A DNA stretch of 64,000 bases, taken from positions 34,696 to 98,695 of the forward strand of contig JBHJMN010000021.1 in NCBI GenBank assembly GCA_042219835.1, given 5' to 3'. A program made the position numbers and the translations under genes. Source of the stretch: Paenibacillus_G elgii_A (lineage in GTDB: Bacteria > Bacillota > Bacilli > Paenibacillales > NBRC-103111). The notes beneath the pieces are model-generated. The model did no database searches and was not told the DNA's origin. It saw only the letters and a program-made list of their open reading frames with translations. Shown piece after piece: positions 1 through 7,862 of this stretch. Position 1 is the stretch's first letter, and each line of letters starts with the position of its first letter.

Positions 1-2600
1 TTCCCGTAGAACGCATTGCGGTAAACGTCCGCCAGCTCCGTCACGAGCGGCAGCCTCGGATTGGCTGTCGTGCATTGGTCCTCGAACGCGCGGTCCGCCA
101 GTACATCGACCTTCGCTTCGAAGTCTGCCGCATCGAAGCCGAGATCCTGGAATCTCTCTGGAATGCCTAGCGATTGATTTAGCTTGCGCACTGCGGCGAT
201 CAGGCTGTTCACGCCTTCTTCCGTCGTCTTCGCCGGCAGGCCCAGCACCCGGGCAATCTCAGCGTACCGTTTGTCCGCGATGAAATGATTATATTTCGGG
301 AACGATGCGAACTTGGTCGGCTTCTGCGCATTGTACCGGATGACGTGCGGCATCAGAATCGCATTCGTGCGGCCGTGTGCCGTATGGTATTCGCCTCCCC
401 ACTTGTGCGCCAAGCTGTGGTTGATGCCCAAGAAGGCATTGGCGAAGGCCATACCGGCAATCGTCGACGCGTTGTGCATTTTTTCCCGGGCCAGCGGGTC
501 GCCGGTGTGGAACGAATTTTCCAGATGCTCGAACACGAGCTGAATGGCTTTCATCGCCAGTCCGTCCGTATAATCGTTCGCCATCACCGAGACGTACGCT
601 TCAATCGCATGCGTCAGCACGTCCATGCCCGTATCCGCAACCGCTGTTTTTGGCAGGCTGTAGACGAATTCCGGATCGATAATCGCCACGTCCGGCGTCA
701 GCTCGTAATCCGCGAGCGGGTACTTCGTATTACCTTTATGATTATCGGTAATGACTGCAAAAGATGTTACTTCCGACCCGGTGCCCGAAGTCGTCGGAAT
801 CGCAACGAACTTCGCCTTTTGACCGAGACGCGGATATTTGTACACCCGCTTGCGAATGTCGAGAAACTTCTGCTTAAGCGAATCGAAGCTCGTGTCCGGA
901 TATTCGTAGAACAGCCACATCGCTTTGGCCGCGTCCATCGGCGACCCGCCGCCCAATGCGATAATGCAGTCCGGCTTGAATGCAGCCATGCGGTCCGTAC
1001 CGCGGTCTACCGTATCGACGGAAGGGTCCGGCTCGACCTCGGAGAATACCTCGATCGCTACAGGCTGCTTCCGCTTGCGCAGATAGTACTCCAAGCGTTC
1101 CACATAGCCGAGCTTCACCATCATCGCGTCGGTAACGATCATCACTCGAGAAATGTCAGGCATTTTCTCCAAATATTGCGTCGAGCCTTTCTCGAAATAT
1201 ACTTTCGGCGGCACCTTGAACCACTGCATATTGACCGTCCTTTCGGCGACACGCTTCAGGTTGAGCAGGTTGACAGCCGAAACGTTGGCGGTCGTCGAGT
1301 TATGTCCATAGGAGCCGCAGCCGAGCGTCAGCGAAGGCAGGTTCGTGTTGTACAAGTCTCCGATCGCACCGTGAGTCGACGGCGCATTGACGATGACGCG
1401 TCCGGTTTGCAGTCTTGCCGCAAAAGCCTGAATGACGTCCTCGTTCTTGGAATGGATGACCGAAGAATGTCCCATGCCGCCGAAGGCAACGACTTCTGCA
1501 GCGCGCTCGACGCCTTGCGCCGCGTTCTTCACTTTGTAGCAAGCGAGCACCGGGCTCAGCTTCTCCGCAGACAGCGGGTAAGCGTCGCCTACGCCCTTTA
1601 GCTCGGCTACGAGCACCTTCGTATCGCTTGGTACCGTGATCCCCGCCATAGCTGCGATCTTAACGGCCGGTTGGCCGACGATGACCGCATTGACAGCGCA
1701 TTTGTCGGAGTTGATGACCAGCTTCGATACCGCTTCGGTTTCTTCCGCGTTCAGGAAGTAGCAGCCCAGCTCCTTCATCAGCTTTTTGGCCTGCTCGTAA
1801 ATCGGCTCTTCCAGAATGACCGCTTGCTCGGAGGCGCAAATCATCCCGTTGTCGAATGTCTTGGACAGAATCAGGTCCGTTACCGCCTGCGGCAGATCGG
1901 CCGTCTTCTCGATAAAGCAAGGAACGTTGCCCGGCCCTACGCCAAGCGCCGGCTTGCCTGTGCTGTAAGCCGCTTTTACCATGGAGGAGCCGCCTGTCGC
2001 GAGCACCAGCGCTACATCCGGATGATTCATGAGAAGCTGAGTCGCCTCAACGGACGGATTCTCGACCCACTGAATGGCGTGCTCCGGCGCTCCGTGCTTC
2101 ACGGCCGCTTCCAGCAGCGTAGAGGCAGCCGCGACGCTGGAGCGCTGCGCCGACGGATGGAACGCGAAGATGATCGGATTGCGCGTTTTGGCGGCGATCA
2201 GCGACTTGAACATCGTCGTTGACGTCGGGTTCGTAACTGGCGTAACCCCGGCGATGATCCCGACCGGTTCAGCTACCGTCTTGTAACTCTCGTAAGGATT
2301 GTTATCGATTACGCCAACCGTCTTGTTATGCTTGATGCTGTGGTAGATATATTCGGTAGCGAAAATATTTTTGGTAATTTTGTCCTCATATACCCCGCGT
2401 CCGGTTTCTTCCACCGCCATCTTCGCGAGTACCATATGGCGATCGAGCCCGGCAAGCGCCATGTGCTGCACAATGTCGTCCACTTGAGATTGATCCAGCT
2501 TCAGATACGCTTCTTGCGCCTTTCTTGCCCGGGCTACGAGCTTGTTCACTTCCTCGAGCGCGGCTGCTTTTGCGTCGGCTTTCACTTCTTTAACGGCCAT
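1..2600 (-). CDS. adhE: Bifunctional acetaldehyde-CoA/alcohol dehydrogenase AdhE (3' end beyond window)
   Basis: AdhE reduces acetyl-CoA to acetaldehyde and then ethanol, using NADH at both steps, and recycles NAD during fermentation. The N-terminal aldehyde dehydrogenase domain (about residues 1-440) has its catalytic Cys near residue 255 in the motif GMICASEQA. The C-terminal iron-dependent alcohol dehydrogenase domain carries GGGSPMDAAK and the metal-ligand segments DVLTHAIEAY and HSLAHKWGGEYHTAHG. There are 866 codons in the window against about 870 for the family, so only a few C-terminal residues are missing. The ATG at 2600 follows a GGAGG ribosome binding site. It lies 28 bases after a small zinc-ribbon gene and probably shares the FNR-type promoter upstream of the hemerythrin gene. 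The identification is secure. Confidence 0.97.
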   Translation of the reverse strand, partial: MAVKEVKADAKAAALEEVNKLVARARKAQEAYLKLDQSQVDDIVQHMALAGLDRHMVLAKMAVEETGRGVYEDKITKNIFATEYIYHSIKHNKTVGVIDNNPYESYKTVAEPVGIIAGVTPVTNPTSTTMFKSLIAAKTRNPIIFAFHPSAQRSSVAAASTLLEAAVKHGAPEHAIQWVENPSVEATQLLMNHPDVALVLATGGSSMVKAAYSTGKPALGVGPGNVPCFIEKTADLPQAVTDLILSKTFDNGMICASEQAVILEEPIYEQAKKLMKELGCYFLNAEETEAVSKLVINSDKCAVNAVIVGQPAVKIAAMAGITVPSDTKVLVAELKGVGDAYPLSAEKLSPVLACYKVKNAAQGVERAAEVVAFGGMGHSSVIHSKNEDVIQAFAARLQTGRVIVNAPSTHGAIGDLYNTNLPSLTLGCGSYGHNSTTANVSAVNLLNLKRVAERTVNMQWFKVPPKVYFEKGSTQYLEKMPDISRVMIVTDAMMVKLGYVERLEYYLRKRKQPVAIEVFSEVEPDPSVDTVDRGTDRMAAFKPDCIIALGGGSPMDAAKAMWLFYEYPDTSFDSLKQKFLDIRKRVYKYPRLGQKAKFVAIPTTSGTGSEVTSFAVITDNHKGNTKYPLADYELTPDVAIIDPEFVYSLPKTAVADTGMDVLTHAIEAYVSVMANDYTDGLAMKAIQLVFEHLENSFHTGDPLAREKMHNASTIAGMAFANAFLGINHSLAHKWGGEYHTAHGRTNAILMPHVIRYNAQKPTKFASFPKYNHFIADKRYAEIARVLGLPAKTTEEGVNSLIAAVRKLNQSLGIPERFQDLGFDAADFEAKVDVLADRAFEDQCTTANPRLPLVTELADVYRNAFYG

Positions 2601-2628
2601 TGAGTTTCCTCCATTCGTGTCGCTTGCG

Positions 2629-2769
2629 TTATTGTGGTCGGTTTGGGTCCGGATTGTCTGGATTTGACGGCGGAACAACGCGACAATCGTTGCAAATCCA
2701 TGAAGTGCCTTTCGGCCCTTCGCCCTTCGTCTTGCCACATTGCTCACAAGTAATAAGATTCATCGGCAT
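2629..2769 (-). CDS. Small zinc-ribbon protein, 46 aa
   Basis: A 46-codon reading frame encodes two CxxC pairs (Cys8/Cys11 and Cys26/Cys29) separated by 14 residues, followed by a Pro/Asn-rich tail. This is the layout of a minimal zinc ribbon. The ATG at 2769 follows a GGAGG-type ribosome binding site, and a second ATG lies two codons later. It sits between the hemerythrin gene (42 bases upstream) and adhE (28 bases downstream) on the same strand, which suggests one anaerobically controlled transcript. The cysteine pairs and ribosome binding site are seen directly. No function is known to me; a metal-binding or redox-accessory role is inference. Confidence 0.7.
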   Translation of the reverse strand: MPMNLITCEQCGKTKGEGPKGTSWICNDCRVVPPSNPDNPDPNRPQ

Positions 2770-2811
2770 CCCCCCTCCTCTGTCCTGAATTTATGCTGTA
2801 TGTTTAAGAAA

Positions 2812-3342
2812 TTAAGAAAATAAACTATCGATATCGTCAAGAATCTGTTCAGCCATCGGATAGACGATGTCTTCCTCCAGATTCAGATGCTCATTCAGAA
2901 TGAGGCAAGCCTGGATCAAATGGGAGCTCGTTTCGCGGATGGCTTCCCGGGTCGGCAAAGACAACCGGTCCACCGATTCGATAAAAGAATCGATGAACGT
3001 TTCCGCAAGCTCATGATCTTTTTCCATCACCCAGAAGGACGGCATCATGGACGGGCCGGAATATTTATTGAAATAATTGCAAAGTAAAGGGAACAGCTCC
3101 CGCTCCTCCCAGGTCGCATGCCGGTCCAATTCGGTGCGGAAATCCGTAATTTCCTCCCGCAGCTGCTGGAGAAGCGCCATCGCTTCCGGAACAGTTTTCA
3201 TCTTTCCGACCGATTGAGCCTTGGCTTGCACCGCGGACAGCCGGATTTTTAAGGCGTCGTGCTCTTCCTTGAGACGGTCCACCGCGTCCATAAACCGGGT
3301 CGGACGCGCGCTTTGAACGCTCGCTTCCGTTATCGTACTCAT
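2812..3342 (-). CDS. Hemerythrin HHE cation-binding domain protein
   Basis: A 176-residue predicted four-helix-bundle protein with the His/Glu ligand pattern of the hemerythrin family: an early His in EEHDALK, a central DRHATWEERELFPLL, a later EKDHELAE and a final LNEHLNLEEDIVYP. Such proteins bind a di-iron centre and act in oxygen or nitric-oxide sensing, iron-sulfur repair or iron handling in the cytoplasm. The ATG at 3342 follows AGGAGGATTG. It is the first gene after a promoter with two FNR-type boxes and is followed by the zinc-ribbon gene and adhE. The family assignment is firm. The exact role is not visible from sequence; repair of nitrosative damage under low oxygen would fit the context. 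Confidence 0.92.
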   Translation of the reverse strand: MSTITEASVQSARPTRFMDAVDRLKEEHDALKIRLSAVQAKAQSVGKMKTVPEAMALLQQLREEITDFRTELDRHATWEERELFPLLCNYFNKYSGPSMMPSFWVMEKDHELAETFIDSFIESVDRLSLPTREAIRETSSHLIQACLILNEHLNLEEDIVYPMAEQILDDIDSLFS

Positions 3343-3375
3343 TGAAACAATCCTCCTCGTATTGGGATTGCCTTC

Positions 3376-3434
3376 ATTGTAACCTCAATGGAAGAAATAC
3401 ACTGTGAAAAAAATCACTAGTCACAAAAGTGACA
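3376..3434 (-). promoter_or_regulatory. Promoter with tandem FNR/CRP-type boxes upstream of hemerythrin-adhE
   Basis: On the minus strand a -10 element TACAAT lies at 3381-3376, placing the transcription start near 3369. A palindrome matching the FNR/CRP consensus, TGTGA-N6-TCACT (3403-3418), is centred at 3410.5, that is at about -41.5, the usual class II activator position. A second inverted repeat, GTCAC-AAAA-GTGAC (3420-3433), is centred 16 bases further upstream. The sequence features are seen directly; control by an Fnr-like protein under low oxygen is inference supported by the adhE context. Confidence 0.7.
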
Positions 3435-3500
3435 TAATCCGACAACAAAAATCGACATTCGCCCGGTGCGATTTCGTTATTGAAACCCGGTAAACACGGC

Positions 3501-3529
3501 AAAAAAGAGCTCGGTCTGTCTGTAGACCG
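3501..3529 (-). terminator. Terminator after SASP gene
   Basis: On the minus strand a 6-bp stem CGGTCT/AGACCG with a 6-base loop is followed, after AGCTC, by TTTTTT. It lies 42 bases after the SASP stop codon. Confidence 0.55.
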
Positions 3530-3571
3530 GCCCTTCCGATGGAACTTGGTTTCATGGGGTTGTTCTGCGGG

Positions 3572-3850
3572 TCAACGTTTAGACAACTGTTCTTGGGCGA
3601 GCCGAACCATCTCGCGCACCATGCTTCCGCCGATCGGCCCGCCGATCTTGCCTGCCTGCTCGGTCGAGAGCTGGCCGTTATTTCCCGGACTTAGCGGAAT
3701 ACCGAGCGTCTTGGCCACCTCGTATTTCACCAAATCCGGGCGGTTCGGATCGACGGCATAGCCTTCCCGGCGCATCACCTCCGACTTCAGCCGGTCCAGC
3801 GCCTGATTCGCTCCGGGCACGACCGGCGTGCGGCTGCGTCTTCTTGCCAT
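3572..3850 (-). CDS. Alpha/beta-type small acid-soluble spore protein (SASP)
   Basis: A 92-residue protein starting MARRRSRTPVVPGANQALD. It has the two SASP signatures: a KSEVMRREGY-like block followed by KYEVAKTLGIPL, and a C-terminal GGPIGGSMVREMVRLAQEQL. These proteins coat spore DNA and protect it from UV and heat. The GGIGG-like segment normally contains the germination protease region, and the central spacer is longer than in the 74-residue SASP at 36300. The ATG at 3850 is chosen over upstream alternatives because AAAGGAGGAATT precedes it at correct spacing. It is monocistronic, with a terminator at 3501-3529, and expression in the forespore is expected from the family. Confidence 0.93.
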   Translation of the reverse strand: MARRRSRTPVVPGANQALDRLKSEVMRREGYAVDPNRPDLVKYEVAKTLGIPLSPGNNGQLSTEQAGKIGGPIGGSMVREMVRLAQEQLSKR

Positions 3851-3978
3851 CGCAATTCCTCCTTTGTTTTCAGGTATAGGAACATTCATTCTTGTTCATG
3901 CTTCAAAATAAACATCGACGCCGGAATTTTTATGGCGCCGATTCTGCCCTTCCTGACCGACGGCCGGAAGATATGGTG

Positions 3979-4455
3979 CTATGAAGATTTACGGAACCTT
4001 ATCCACAAGCGGTACAACAAGAACAAGACCACGCCCCAAAAAAGGATACCGAGAATCGAGAACCCTCCATGTACTGGCGCGACCCCTCCTCCAAACAAGC
4101 CAAACGGGTTCAGGATTCTGCTGAAAAGCGCGCCGGCCGCAAAGCCCCCAAGAATGCCGCCCAATCCGCCCCGGGCGGGAGGCGGAGCCGTTCCAGGTGC
4201 CGGAGTCGCGGGGGTTGTGCGGACAGTACCCGCGGGCGTCCTTGTGCCCGGTGCGGGCGTATATCCCCTTCGGCCGCTGGAATAACCCCCTCGTCCCGAG
4301 CGGTAAGCCTCCGTCTGATAACTGCCCTGGGGTCCACCAAGCATATCGATATCTTCCTGGCTATAAGGAATCGGCAGGCTCCCCTCCTGCGCGCTCACCG
4401 GGGCGGTCAAGGTACATAGAAGAACGATCCATAACGAAAGCAGCAACTTTTTCAT
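3979..4455 (-). CDS. Exported or membrane-anchored Gly/Pro-rich protein of unknown function
   Basis: A 158-residue protein with a signal peptide (MKKLLLSLWIVLLCTLTAP, cleavage near VSA-Q at about residue 23). A Gly/Tyr/Arg-rich stretch and a Thr/Pro/Ala-rich linker (about 55-95) follow, then a Gly-rich hydrophobic segment (GGLGGILGGFAAGALF), a C-terminal transmembrane helix (about 130-150) and a basic tail RLWIRFRKSS. The linker plus Gly-rich segment resembles the N-terminal part of bacterial Tim44-like proteins, but the Tim44 domain itself is absent. The ATG at 4455 follows GAAGGAGGTG. Function is unknown. Confidence 0.8.
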   Translation of the reverse strand: MKKLLLSLWIVLLCTLTAPVSAQEGSLPIPYSQEDIDMLGGPQGSYQTEAYRSGRGGYSSGRRGYTPAPGTRTPAGTVRTTPATPAPGTAPPPARGGLGGILGGFAAGALFSRILNPFGLFGGGVAPVHGGFSILGILFWGVVLFLLYRLWIRFRKSS

Positions 4456-4572
4456 GCCACACCTCCTTCACTTAAGGCAGCGATAGGTAAAGTATCCGTC
4501 CGAAGGATGGCGTCTATGCATGATGGGCCAAACAAAGATACGTGCAAATTGGATCGTCTGCCTAGCCTGAAC

Positions 4573-4731
4573 GACGGCAAGACGTTCATTTCATACGAGG
4601 ACAAGGAAGCCTTGAAGGCCCAAATTGATTACATTTAGCAAAAGGATTTGGCCGGAGCGATGGTATGGGAATATTCCCAGGATGCGGAGCGCGGATTGGT
4701 CAAGTTTCTCTCGGAGCAGTTGCAAAAGTAG
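4573..4731 (+). pseudogene. C-terminal remnant of a glycoside hydrolase family 18 (chitinase-like) gene
   Basis: Reading frame 1 from 4573 gives a stretch typical of the end of a GH18 chitinase TIM barrel: TFISYEDKEALKAQIDYI, then an in-frame TAG at 4636, then QKDLAGAMVWEYSQD and a terminal FLSEQLQK before the TAG at 4729. The pattern YxD-x-S/KxKxxYI...GGxMxWEYxxD is the last beta-alpha unit of these enzymes. No catalytic DxxDxDxE motif is present anywhere upstream, so only about 50 codons remain, with a nonsense mutation. The rest of the intergenic stretch 4456-4789 shows no other gene. Confidence 0.75.
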
Positions 4732-4789
4732 AGGGGATCGATTGAAGAATAAGCGCGCCTTTCTCGTACAACGACAAAGCGCGCTCGCT

Positions 4790-5452
4790 CTATTCCAAAT
4801 AGTCTTTCCGATAAAACAGTAAAACCAAATAAACAAAAAAAATGAAGAGGAGCGTCAAAAATGTAAAATAAGTAAGTTGATATCCATATCCGGTAGAAAT
4901 AAACCCGATGACTAAAATCGCCCCGCTACAGATAAGGCTTCCGAGAATATTTCGGTTGACCGCAGTCCACTTCATAGTTCTCGGAATATGTCTGGAGATG
5001 AAAGTGAAGCCTCCATTTTTCTTTTTGATAATCCATGCTATTCCAAGTCCAAAAGAGAATGTAACCATCTGCAGCATAAACGTTCGATCCCCAGTTATAT
5101 TGTGATAATCTTCCAAAAAATAACCATAGCCAAATTTAAATAAAAGTATAACTAAACTTTGAAGCAATACGTACATCGAATATCCGAAACAGAACATAAT
5201 CGACGCATCGAACCAACGAATTCGATAAACGAACTTTAAGTATATGTACATGGCAATTAATTGAAACAACATATCAAATACTGGTTGCATAAGAATCATT
5301 CGCGCCCACAGAGAGAATACGGCAAGAACGAGCCCTAAACCGGTGACGGCCAAAAGACGATAGGATTGTCGATAACGGAAACATACCATTACCAGAACAA
5401 ATATCGTAACCGTCTCTAGTGTGGAAAGTGCTATGGAAATGGCTAGTTCCAC
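4790..5452 (-). CDS. Six- to seven-helix integral membrane protein, unknown function
   Basis: A 220-residue protein made almost entirely of hydrophobic helices: near residues 5-25, 33-55, 58-75, 83-110, 125-142, 168-190 and 192-215, with short charged loops such as RKKNGGF-like and RYRQSYR. The architecture resembles the membrane sensor part of AgrC-type or GHKL histidine kinases, but no kinase domain follows. It is more AT-rich than its neighbours, which may indicate acquisition from elsewhere. The ATG at 5452 is preceded by GGGAGGAAAA. I do not recognise the family; the sensor-like reading is inference. Confidence 0.7.
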   Translation of the reverse strand: MELAISIALSTLETVTIFVLVMVCFRYRQSYRLLAVTGLGLVLAVFSLWARMILMQPVFDMLFQLIAMYIYLKFVYRIRWFDASIMFCFGYSMYVLLQSLVILLFKFGYGYFLEDYHNITGDRTFMLQMVTFSFGLGIAWIIKKKNGGFTFISRHIPRTMKWTAVNRNILGSLICSGAILVIGFISTGYGYQLTYFTFLTLLFIFFVYLVLLFYRKDYLE

Positions 5453-5552
5453 GTATTTTCCTCCCTTATAAAAATTTTACGAGCTGCATACTCCTATAAA
5501 AACTCTCCAGACCCTTTACCATTAGTCTGATTGTTTCGCCTCCCTCCAATCT

Positions 5553-6350
5553 TTAAGACGGATTTCCGTTCCAAATGTTACGCAAAATTTGCAAATCTTC
5601 GAGCGCCGCTTCGTACAATGCTTCTCGCACTTCTTCATTCAAGTGGACTCCCTCGGTGAATTCCAGCGTAAACGAGCCGCGGAAGCCCATGCGTCTCATC
5701 AAAGCCAGCCGGTCCTTAACAAGCTCTGGCCGCTGGCTTAACCGGATAAAATGGTTGTCCTCGTCACGAAGCTGCACGTGTGCATGAGTAATCGCGGACC
5801 CCAGCCTTTTGAACCAATCTTCGAGTTCTTCCAAGCAGCAGAACGGATGCACGATCGCTTGGAACGGCCCGTCCCCTAACCGGCGCAGCATTTCTGCGGC
5901 GGCATCGGGATGCTCCGCGACCGTGCCCGGATGACACTCGCACAATATTCGGCAGTCTGCGGGCAGTAACTCCGCCCAGCGCTTGACGTTGGCTATGTAA
6001 ACCGGAAGCTGGGCCGGGTCGGCACCGAGATTGAATTTCACCGCAGGCGCACGCAGCCGATTCATCAGAGCCGCGGCCTCCTCACGCTTCTTCTCCGCCG
6101 CATCGCCATCCTCGAATCCGATATACGAATTGATGATCGTTACGAAACCCGAAGCCTCCAGCACCGACCGCTCCCGTTCGTCCGCCAGAATCGCATGATT
6201 TTCCCACAGCTCAATCCCGTCGAAGCCGTCTTCTTGAAACCGCCGCTGCCAATCGCTGACAGCATAGGACGGCTGGCGCTCCGCCGCCCACCGGTTCCGT
6301 TCCAGCAAAATCGTGCCGATATACAGCTTGTTCTCGTAAGTCTGTGCCAT
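5553..6350 (-). CDS. Sugar phosphate isomerase/epimerase-like TIM-barrel protein
   Basis: A 265-residue protein of the xylose isomerase-like TIM-barrel (AP endonuclease family 2) superfamily. It shows GFDGIELWENHA at strand 2, KFNLGADP, ILCECHPGTVAEHPD (metal-binding Glu/His), AIVHPFCC, HAHVQLRDEDNHF and the final FTLEFTEGV. Those acidic and His residues normally coordinate a divalent metal for aldose-ketose isomerisation or epimerisation. The ATG at 6350 follows GGAGGAACTG. The next gene upstream on the same strand is a frameshifted amidohydrolase, separated by a terminator. A catabolic role in sugar or sugar-lactone metabolism is likely; the substrate is not determinable. Confidence 0.85.
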   Translation of the reverse strand: MAQTYENKLYIGTILLERNRWAAERQPSYAVSDWQRRFQEDGFDGIELWENHAILADERERSVLEASGFVTIINSYIGFEDGDAAEKKREEAAALMNRLRAPAVKFNLGADPAQLPVYIANVKRWAELLPADCRILCECHPGTVAEHPDAAAEMLRRLGDGPFQAIVHPFCCLEELEDWFKRLGSAITHAHVQLRDEDNHFIRLSQRPELVKDRLALMRRMGFRGSFTLEFTEGVHLNEEVREALYEAALEDLQILRNIWNGNPS

Positions 6351-6483
6351 CTGAGCAGTTCCTCCCGCATCAAATTATCTTCGAGGAAGCATAGCCCACG
6401 CCGAAGCTTTCGTCAAGAACGCTATCCCCCGCTGTCAGGAAATAACGGACCGTTCGGAAAACGCAATCCTGATGCTCGCCTGC

Positions 6484-6519
6484 AAAAAAAAGAGACCGCG
6501 CCCTATGACGCGTATCTCT
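6484..6519 (-). terminator. Terminator after amidohydrolase gene
   Basis: The minus-strand hairpin GAGATACGCG...CGCGGTCTC (small bulge, 8-base loop) is followed by TTTTTTTT at 6491-6484. It ends the amidohydrolase transcript before the TIM-barrel gene. Confidence 0.75.
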
Positions 6520-6538
6520 CCTACGCTATACCTGCATT

Positions 6539-7395
6539 TTACGATCCGCTTAACAACAAATGTTCCAGCTTATAGAATCGAAGGGCGTTGCCGCCAAAGA
6601 CGGCTTCCCTCTCCGATTCGCCGAGCCCATCGGGAAGCGCGCTGTCCAGCAGCTCCACGACCTGATCGTAGCTTGCCGCCAGCAGGCAGACAGGCCAATC
6701 GCTGCCGAACATGACCCGGTCCGTGCCAAAAACGGACACCACGTGCCTCACATACCGGACAATCTGCTCCGGCTTCCAATTCCGGTGGTCGGCCTCCGTG
6801 ACCATCCCCGACAGTTTGCAGTACAGCCGCGGGTTGAACGCCGCAGCCTCCGCCAATTGAGCGCTCCACGGCTCCCATTCGCCTGCGGCAATTTGCGGCT
6901 TCGCGATATGGTCGATCACCGCCCGCAGGTTCGGCGTCTGTTCCAGCAGCTTGAGCACCGCTGGCAGTTGATGCGATTTCAACAGCAGGTCCACCGGAAT
7001 GTCTTCCTCGGCAAAAAAACGCATCGCCTCGACGATGTGCGGCCGGAGCATGTCTTCCGCCCGCTCCATCTCTTGAATCATGGTCCGAAATCCGACGAAC
7101 GCCGGATACCGCTTAAACTTCCGGTACTGCTCCCGGTAATCCGGGCGTTCCAGATCGATCCAGCCGACAACCCCCGCGATGCGTTCGGATTGCCCAGCCA
7201 GCTCCAGCATATAGTCCGTATCCGACAGTGTAGACGCTGCTTGAACAACAATTGTCCGGTCGATCCGGTTCGCTGTCAAATGAGCTCCAAATCGCGCGGC
7301 TCGTAATCCCGGTATAACACGCTCATCCCCGGCGTAATCCAGCAATAGTCTCCTCGTTCCAGCTTCCAGTAATGCTGGTGCGCATCGATTCTCAT
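6539..7395 (-). pseudogene. Amidohydrolase (amidohydrolase_2 family) with a one-base frameshift
   Basis: The N-terminus starts at the ATG 7395 (RBS GGAGGAACTAAG) with MRIDAHQHYWKLERGDYCW, containing the metal-binding HxH of the family, and stays open to about 7285. The rest continues in another frame: HLTANRIDRTIVVQA, a central AVIDHIAKPQI, KLSGMVTEADH and the conserved VMFGSDWPVC with the catalytic Asp. The two parts differ by one base (857 nt in total, one short of 286 codons), so a single base is missing near 7283-7290, within GATTTGGAGCTCATTTGAC. With the base restored the product would be about 285 residues, the normal length. Family members hydrolyse sugar lactones or related substrates. 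A sequencing error is the main alternative to real decay. Confidence 0.8.
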
Positions 7396-7501
7396 CTTAG
7401 TTCCTCCTTAAGCATGCCGCCGCCATCTATCCGCAGTCATCGCGTTTATTCTCGTCTCCATTTTATATGCGGCGCAGCGCCGGATTGGGCTCGACGACCG
7501 C

Positions 7502-7642
7502 TCACTTCATCCTCATGTGCTGCCTTAGCTTTTGGTACATGCCGAACCCGGCGACTCCCAAACCCGCCAACAGCGCTTTCATAAACTGACGAACCTCCGC
7601 TTCTGTGATTCGTCTCGAAACATCCGCTAAATTGATTCCCAT
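7502..7642 (-). CDS. Possible small protein, 46 aa
   Basis: An ATG-started frame of 46 codons encodes an amphipathic N-terminal stretch, a short hydrophobic Gly-rich helix (ALLAGLGVAGFGMY) and a basic end KLRQHMRMK. No convincing ribosome binding site precedes the ATG. The rest of the interval 7396-7862 shows nothing else gene-like. Confidence 0.3.
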   Translation of the reverse strand: MGINLADVSRRITEAEVRQFMKALLAGLGVAGFGMYQKLRQHMRMK

Positions 7643-7862
7643 TCTAACGCAGCGCTTATTAAATGTATAGATCAAGTTCCGACAAAATCTGTGCAGTAAT
7701 GAACTAGCGGTTGATCGGCTCCGTTGAAAAACAAGCAGTTAGGCATACATTTATATTCCCTTGCGGATGCTGTATACTCTAGTTGGAGCGACAAAAGATA
7801 GTAATGCTTTGGGGCACTATAAAATAAACGCGGCAGTATAAACGAAATGGAGAGAAGATCAG

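Noticed and set aside
285..1601. 438-codon plus-strand reading frame
   Set aside because: It is the antisense of adhE; the product is Arg/His-rich with no family pattern, while the minus frame is a textbook AdhE.
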